Shown here piece after piece: positions 30,794 through 34,953 of a DNA stretch of 34,953 nt; the stretch's first letter is position 1; the number at the start of each line of letters is the position of its first letter. The translations under genes and the position numbers were made by a program. Below the pieces are notes generated by a model. The model was given only the letters and a program-made list of their open reading frames with translations, had not been told where the DNA came from and did not search any database. Origin of the DNA: an uncultured Opitutia bacterium (GTDB lineage: Bacteria > Verrucomicrobiota > Verrucomicrobiia > Opitutales > JABJCN01); assembly GCA_913048125.1 (NCBI GenBank), contig CAJWWL010000004.1:1-34953 (forward strand), given 5' to 3'.

Positions 30794-32314
30794 GTGTCTA
30801 TCCAGCCCATCTCCGCCGAGGAAGCAGTTCGTCTCATTCCTGATGGTGCGACCCTTGCAACCAGCGGCATTCTAGGTGCTCAACATCCAGAAGCCCTCAC
30901 TGCAGAACTTGGACGCCGCTATCTTTCGAGCGGCTCACCAAATGGATTAACCCTTGTAAACTGCGCCGCCCAAGGCGATGGGGCCAACCGCGGACTAAAT
31001 CACCTAGCACACGAAGGCCTTCTTAAACGTGTTATCGCAGGTCACTGGGGACTTATGCCCAAGGTTGCCAAGCTGGCTATCGACAATTGTATTGAAGCCT
31101 ACAATCTGCCACAAGGAGTCCTCTGCCAGTTGCTCCGCGATATTGCTGCTGGCAGACCCGGCTGCATCACACATGTTGGCCTAAATACCTTCATCGACCC
31201 GATCCACCAAGGCGGCCGATTGAATGCGAGCACAACTGAAGACCTGGTTGAACGAATCAAAATCGATGATAAAACTTGGCTCCGCTACAAGCCCTTCCCT
31301 ATCAATGTAGGACTTATCCGCGCTACCGAAACTGACCTCAACGGTAACCTTTCTGTTTGTGAAGAGGCTGTTTCAGGAGAAATCCTACCGATAGCTCAGT
31401 GTGTGCGAAATCACGCCGGGATTGTCATAGCACAAGTAAAACGCGTTAGGGATACCCCGATTCCACCACATCATGTCGCAGTGCCAGGTCACCTCGTGGA
31501 CCACATTGTAATCGCAGATGCTGCTGATCACACAACCACCCTAGGTCACGCCAACGACTCCAGTCTCTACAACTTCTCAAAATCTGCTCCTCCTCCACCT
31601 CTTCCAAGTGATGATATAACTCGGCAAGTCATTGCTCATCGCGCATGTGATGAACTCCGTTCTGGCCAAGTAGCAAATTTAGGCATCGGGCTTCCTGAAG
31701 AAATTGCAGTCCAAGCCGCAAGGCGAAGTTTGCTTGATTCAATCACCCTGACTATAGAAAGTGGTCCTATTGGTGGAATCCCACTCGGAGGACTAGATTT
31801 TGGTGCTTCCAGAAACCCTGAGGCAATCATCGACGCCCCAGCACAATTCGATTTCTATGATGGCGGAGGTCTTGATTTCTCAGCATTGGGTGCGGCCGAA
31901 ATTGATGCGTTTGGAAATGTCAACGTTTCGAACTTTGGGGGTCGTCTTGCTGGTGTTGGCGGTTTCGTTAATATTTCACAAAATGCAAAGAGATTGGTCT
32001 TTTGCGGAACCTTTACAACTGGAGGACTTAGAACCAAAATTGAAGGCGGAAAACTACGCATAGAACAAGAAGGTAGTATTCACAAATTTGTCCAGAGAGC
32101 AGGTCAAGTTTCCTTCAGTGCAGAACAAGCACTAATGAAGGAGCAAGATGTTATCTATGTAACCGAACGTGCAGTCTTTCGTCTTATCGATTCAGGCCTC
32201 CAGCTTGTAGAAATTGCTCCAGGGATTGATGTTCAAAAACAGATCCTAGATCTTATGGACTTTACACCAAAGATCGAAGAAACCTTAGAGTTCAAGCTTC
32301 CAGAAATTCAGTAG
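30794..32314 (+). CDS. Acetate/propionate-type CoA-transferase family I (YdiF/Pct-like fusion of both subunits)
   Basis: GTG start. Two-half architecture: N-terminal 'AEEAVRLIPDGATLATSG' and second half 'IAHRACDELRSGQVANLGIGLPEEIA'. Catalytic Glu context LTIESGPIGGIPLGGLDFGAS. Confidence 0.88.
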   Translation: MSIQPISAEEAVRLIPDGATLATSGILGAQHPEALTAELGRRYLSSGSPNGLTLVNCAAQGDGANRGLNHLAHEGLLKRVIAGHWGLMPKVAKLAIDNCIEAYNLPQGVLCQLLRDIAAGRPGCITHVGLNTFIDPIHQGGRLNASTTEDLVERIKIDDKTWLRYKPFPINVGLIRATETDLNGNLSVCEEAVSGEILPIAQCVRNHAGIVIAQVKRVRDTPIPPHHVAVPGHLVDHIVIADAADHTTTLGHANDSSLYNFSKSAPPPPLPSDDITRQVIAHRACDELRSGQVANLGIGLPEEIAVQAARRSLLDSITLTIESGPIGGIPLGGLDFGASRNPEAIIDAPAQFDFYDGGGLDFSALGAAEIDAFGNVNVSNFGGRLAGVGGFVNISQNAKRLVFCGTFTTGGLRTKIEGGKLRIEQEGSIHKFVQRAGQVSFSAEQALMKEQDVIYVTERAVFRLIDSGLQLVEIAPGIDVQKQILDLMDFTPKIEETLEFKLPEIQ

Positions 32315-32357
32315 TAATTTGCAGAAATCTCAGTGTGCAAGATACGATAAACCTAGT

Positions 32358-34250
32358 CTAGTTAAGTTCCCAACGAAGGTTTCGAAACTCTGGTGCATTA
32401 CCCTGCCATTCTGCACCTAAGCGAAGAGGTTTCATCTTTGAATTACGAGGCGGCCTTAAATTTTCAGAGTGATCTAAACGTAACTGCTTAACTCCTCTCC
32501 AGCTTTTGAGTGGCGTCAACTCCACATCCTTGAAATCATCAACTGTAAGCTCAAACTCTTGCCAAGCATCCCCTCCAGATAGAGCTAGTTCTGTAGCAAA
32601 TCGATCCAACCCAATGGTTAATTTATTCTCAGATTGAGAACGAACCCCTAAACAAAGCTTTCCCTTCAAGGGAGGGCTCCATGCCTGAGAGTAGAGCTTA
32701 TTAGTTTTGATTCCCCACTTATCTGGATTGTAGGAGAACCACTCCTTTTTCCATGCACCCTTGAAATCCTCAATAACTAGCGACTTCTTAAGTGATGTGG
32801 CAGATCCAGCATCATGTAATTCAGCCGCGGCGACGGTTTCCATTAAGGAAGACAAGGTGAAAGATTTTGTAGAGTATTCTGAGTAGTAGTATCCCACTGC
32901 TGATACAGAATTTCCGATTTTATAAGACGCATTTGCGTAGACCCAAAGAGGCTTATCAACCGAGTAGATTTGAAGACTAGCTTCCAGTTGCCCATCGTGC
33001 ATTGAAACTGGTGCGTGGTGCCAAAAACGATGCTTGGTATTTTCCAAATCTAATTTTTCACCAACTCCCTTACCGTGCTGAGTGTAAAAGATATCAAGAG
33101 AGTCCACTTCCCTAGTTTCATCAACCGAGATCCTTGCTAGGGGAGATTTGCCCTCGGGAAGTGACACCTCGAGTGTTGGAGTCTTTGGCATAGAATACGT
33201 TCCCTTAAGGTGCTGATCGAACCACAATTGGGTAGCAACCTCGTAAGGAGCCGTGTCCTGATGATTTCCATGGGGCGAACAGGTCACACGCCAATCTTTG
33301 GATTTAATCTCTTGGACAGCAGTTTTCAGATCGTTAATTCGTCCATGAAAATCATTAGATGGACTAAGGAAAATAATAGGGCACTTTAAATTCTTGAGGC
33401 TGGGAGGATCGCTTACCGTATTGAGGTGAAGAGGATTTTTCGAGTAGCGATCACTAATACCTCCGCACGAGGGTGCAGAAGCTTTCACGCGATTGTCCGA
33501 ACCGGCAGTTAGAACGGTCAACTTGCCTCCCATGGAATGGCCATAGACTCCAAGCATTGATCCATTGACCTGCGGTTGTTGCTCAAGAAAGGTCAACGCC
33601 CTTCTAGCACCCAAGGCAGCCAGAAACCATGAACTATTTCGAGGCGACTCAATCGGATCAAGTGTCCAATCCGCAACTGGAATTTCTCGAAAGGCGTCTT
33701 TGCCATTACGGCTCGGAGCATGATACCCATCTAGTGCGCCCCAGTCGGTAGTAAGCTTGTAACTGGGATGATCCCTATTTCCTTCCCAAAAAAGATTAAC
33801 GTCATTGGGTCTAACAGTGTATCCGGGAGCAAATATACGACCTGCCCATGAAATGGAAATGGATGCGTACCCTCGCTTAGCATTGGAGAGAGGAGCTCGA
33901 TAGTCCGCATATTGTCCACCTCCATGTATTTGAACAAGACCGGGTAGGCTTTTGCCATTTTTGGGATACCCGTAAACAGCCGCCATCATCGCCTTTTGCC
34001 CTTTAAAAACACCGATTCTGTATCGAAGAACCTTGAGCTTCACTCCATCCTCTTCCCACTCCTTGAGGATTTCAACATCCAGAGGCTCAGCTTTTGGGTC
34101 GAAGCCGATCCACATATCTTCTAACGATGTCGGTGCAACCGAACCCTTCAACGCCGGAAGGGTATCAGGTAATTTCAAGTCCCCATACGAAATTGAGAGT
34201 ATAGAGGCAAATAATATGAGTGGAATAGGTGGTAATTTTACTCCGATCAT
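32358..34250 (-). CDS. Secreted alpha/beta hydrolase, acetylxylan esterase-like, with C-terminal extension
   Basis: Signal peptide MIGVKLPPIPLILFASILSISYG. GLVQIHGGGQYADYRAP oxyanion region, nucleophile elbow GVYGHSMGGKLT, PHGNHQDTAPYEVATQLWFDQHL containing the likely catalytic His. The last ~150 aa look like a carbohydrate-binding-type beta domain. Confidence 0.75.
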   Translation of the reverse strand: MIGVKLPPIPLILFASILSISYGDLKLPDTLPALKGSVAPTSLEDMWIGFDPKAEPLDVEILKEWEEDGVKLKVLRYRIGVFKGQKAMMAAVYGYPKNGKSLPGLVQIHGGGQYADYRAPLSNAKRGYASISISWAGRIFAPGYTVRPNDVNLFWEGNRDHPSYKLTTDWGALDGYHAPSRNGKDAFREIPVADWTLDPIESPRNSSWFLAALGARRALTFLEQQPQVNGSMLGVYGHSMGGKLTVLTAGSDNRVKASAPSCGGISDRYSKNPLHLNTVSDPPSLKNLKCPIIFLSPSNDFHGRINDLKTAVQEIKSKDWRVTCSPHGNHQDTAPYEVATQLWFDQHLKGTYSMPKTPTLEVSLPEGKSPLARISVDETREVDSLDIFYTQHGKGVGEKLDLENTKHRFWHHAPVSMHDGQLEASLQIYSVDKPLWVYANASYKIGNSVSAVGYYYSEYSTKSFTLSSLMETVAAAELHDAGSATSLKKSLVIEDFKGAWKKEWFSYNPDKWGIKTNKLYSQAWSPPLKGKLCLGVRSQSENKLTIGLDRFATELALSGGDAWQEFELTVDDFKDVELTPLKSWRGVKQLRLDHSENLRPPRNSKMKPLRLGAEWQGNAPEFRNLRWELN

Positions 34251-34356
34251 TACTTCTCGGGGATAGGTTTATTCGTATTGCAAATAATTCGGGCCAAAAA
34301 AAAGTGGGCGCTAGACAAATATCTTAGAGTGATCTAGAGGCAATTATGAAACGATA

Positions 34357-34379
34357 AGCGGGTATCACATTAACCCGCT
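34357..34379. other. 7-bp hairpin upstream of the right-edge gene
   Basis: AGCGGGT-atcacatta-ACCCGCT, about 15 bp before the ATG. No T-tract on either side. Confidence 0.35.
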
Positions 34380-34394
34380 AAATCACAACACATA

Positions 34395-34953
34395 ATGATG
34401 GAACTTCCTACTAAATCAAAATACGAAACCAATGCAAACAACAGGGTCTTTGAGAAGTTTGACCTTGTTCGACTTTTAACCACCTGCTTCGGCAAAGGAT
34501 CCGGTGAAAATGTCTGTGTGTTGATCGATCTGCCCGACCCCAATGAAATAGAAGAGTTTCGTTTTCTCGGCGATAGCAGACTATCGATTCAAAACTACGG
34601 ATACGAGGTTTTTTACAAGGCATTTCAAAACGGTGCTCTGGAGGCAATGAATTGGAAGGGTGGCGATTTGTTTGCGTACAAAGAAACAGGTGGAAGCAAC
34701 CTCGACATGGAGGACGAGTGTTATGATCCTAAGGGTAACGAACTTAGCCTTGATGCCGACATCTACCCAAACTACGACATCATTCTGACAGTATCAACTT
34801 TTTCTGCGACCGCTCCCCTAACCGCAAAGTGCAAGGAATTTGGTTTCCGAGGGGCCACACTTCATGGGTTGAATCAGATCATACTTGATTCGGGTCTCTC
34901 AGTGAATTACGAGACTGTCAGCGAAGAGGCTGAGAAACTTAGGGTTGGTCTTA
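34395..34953 (+). CDS. Partial CDS, M29 (aminopeptidase T)-like peptidase, runs off the window
   Basis: Open to the window edge, so absent from the ORF track. Translation MMELPTKSKYETNANNRVFEKFDLVRLL...STFSATAPLTAKCKEFGFRGATLHGLNQIILDSGLSVNYETVSEEAEKLRVGL; the 'S.T.PLT..ck..G.RGAT..g....ML..G...dYe.v...A.kl' layout resembles M29 peptidases. Confidence 0.6.
   Translation, partial: MMELPTKSKYETNANNRVFEKFDLVRLLTTCFGKGSGENVCVLIDLPDPNEIEEFRFLGDSRLSIQNYGYEVFYKAFQNGALEAMNWKGGDLFAYKETGGSNLDMEDECYDPKGNELSLDADIYPNYDIILTVSTFSATAPLTAKCKEFGFRGATLHGLNQIILDSGLSVNYETVSEEAEKLRVGL

Overview
This 35 kb window has moderate GC and looks like a chromosome segment from a PVC-group bacterium, most likely Verrucomicrobiota; that placement is an inference from gene content. 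The left part has a PQQ-type beta-propeller protein, small hypothetical and coiled-coil envelope proteins, and a compact dapA-dapB-ruvA-TauD-type oxygenase block. These are followed by a sialate O-acetylesterase-like enzyme, a coiled-coil lipoprotein, an iron-type alcohol dehydrogenase, a small protein resembling CTP-dependent riboflavin kinases (RibK/DUF120), and two paralogous coiled-coil lipoproteins. The right part has a second SASA-type esterase, a rhodanese-like protein, a sulfatase, a CoA-transferase, an acetylxylan-esterase-like hydrolase, and the 5' end of an M29-aminopeptidase-like gene. About 42% of the window is one intact minus-strand gene (12652..27432, 4926 aa). It encodes a secreted giant protein with a regular nested architecture. 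Twelve consecutive modules of about 1.02-1.17 kb each carry a DUF5011-like Ig domain split by a whole inserted ligand-binding-type domain. Inserts fall into three classes: LamG, a 'LHLDA' concanavalin-like domain, and a PA14-like domain. Each split Ig domain alternates with an unsplit one, and the array ends with an uninterrupted copy. One module carries an extra discoidin-like domain. This split-Ig cassette giant is the main candidate for something new. No rRNA, tRNA, CRISPR array or transposase was recognised.
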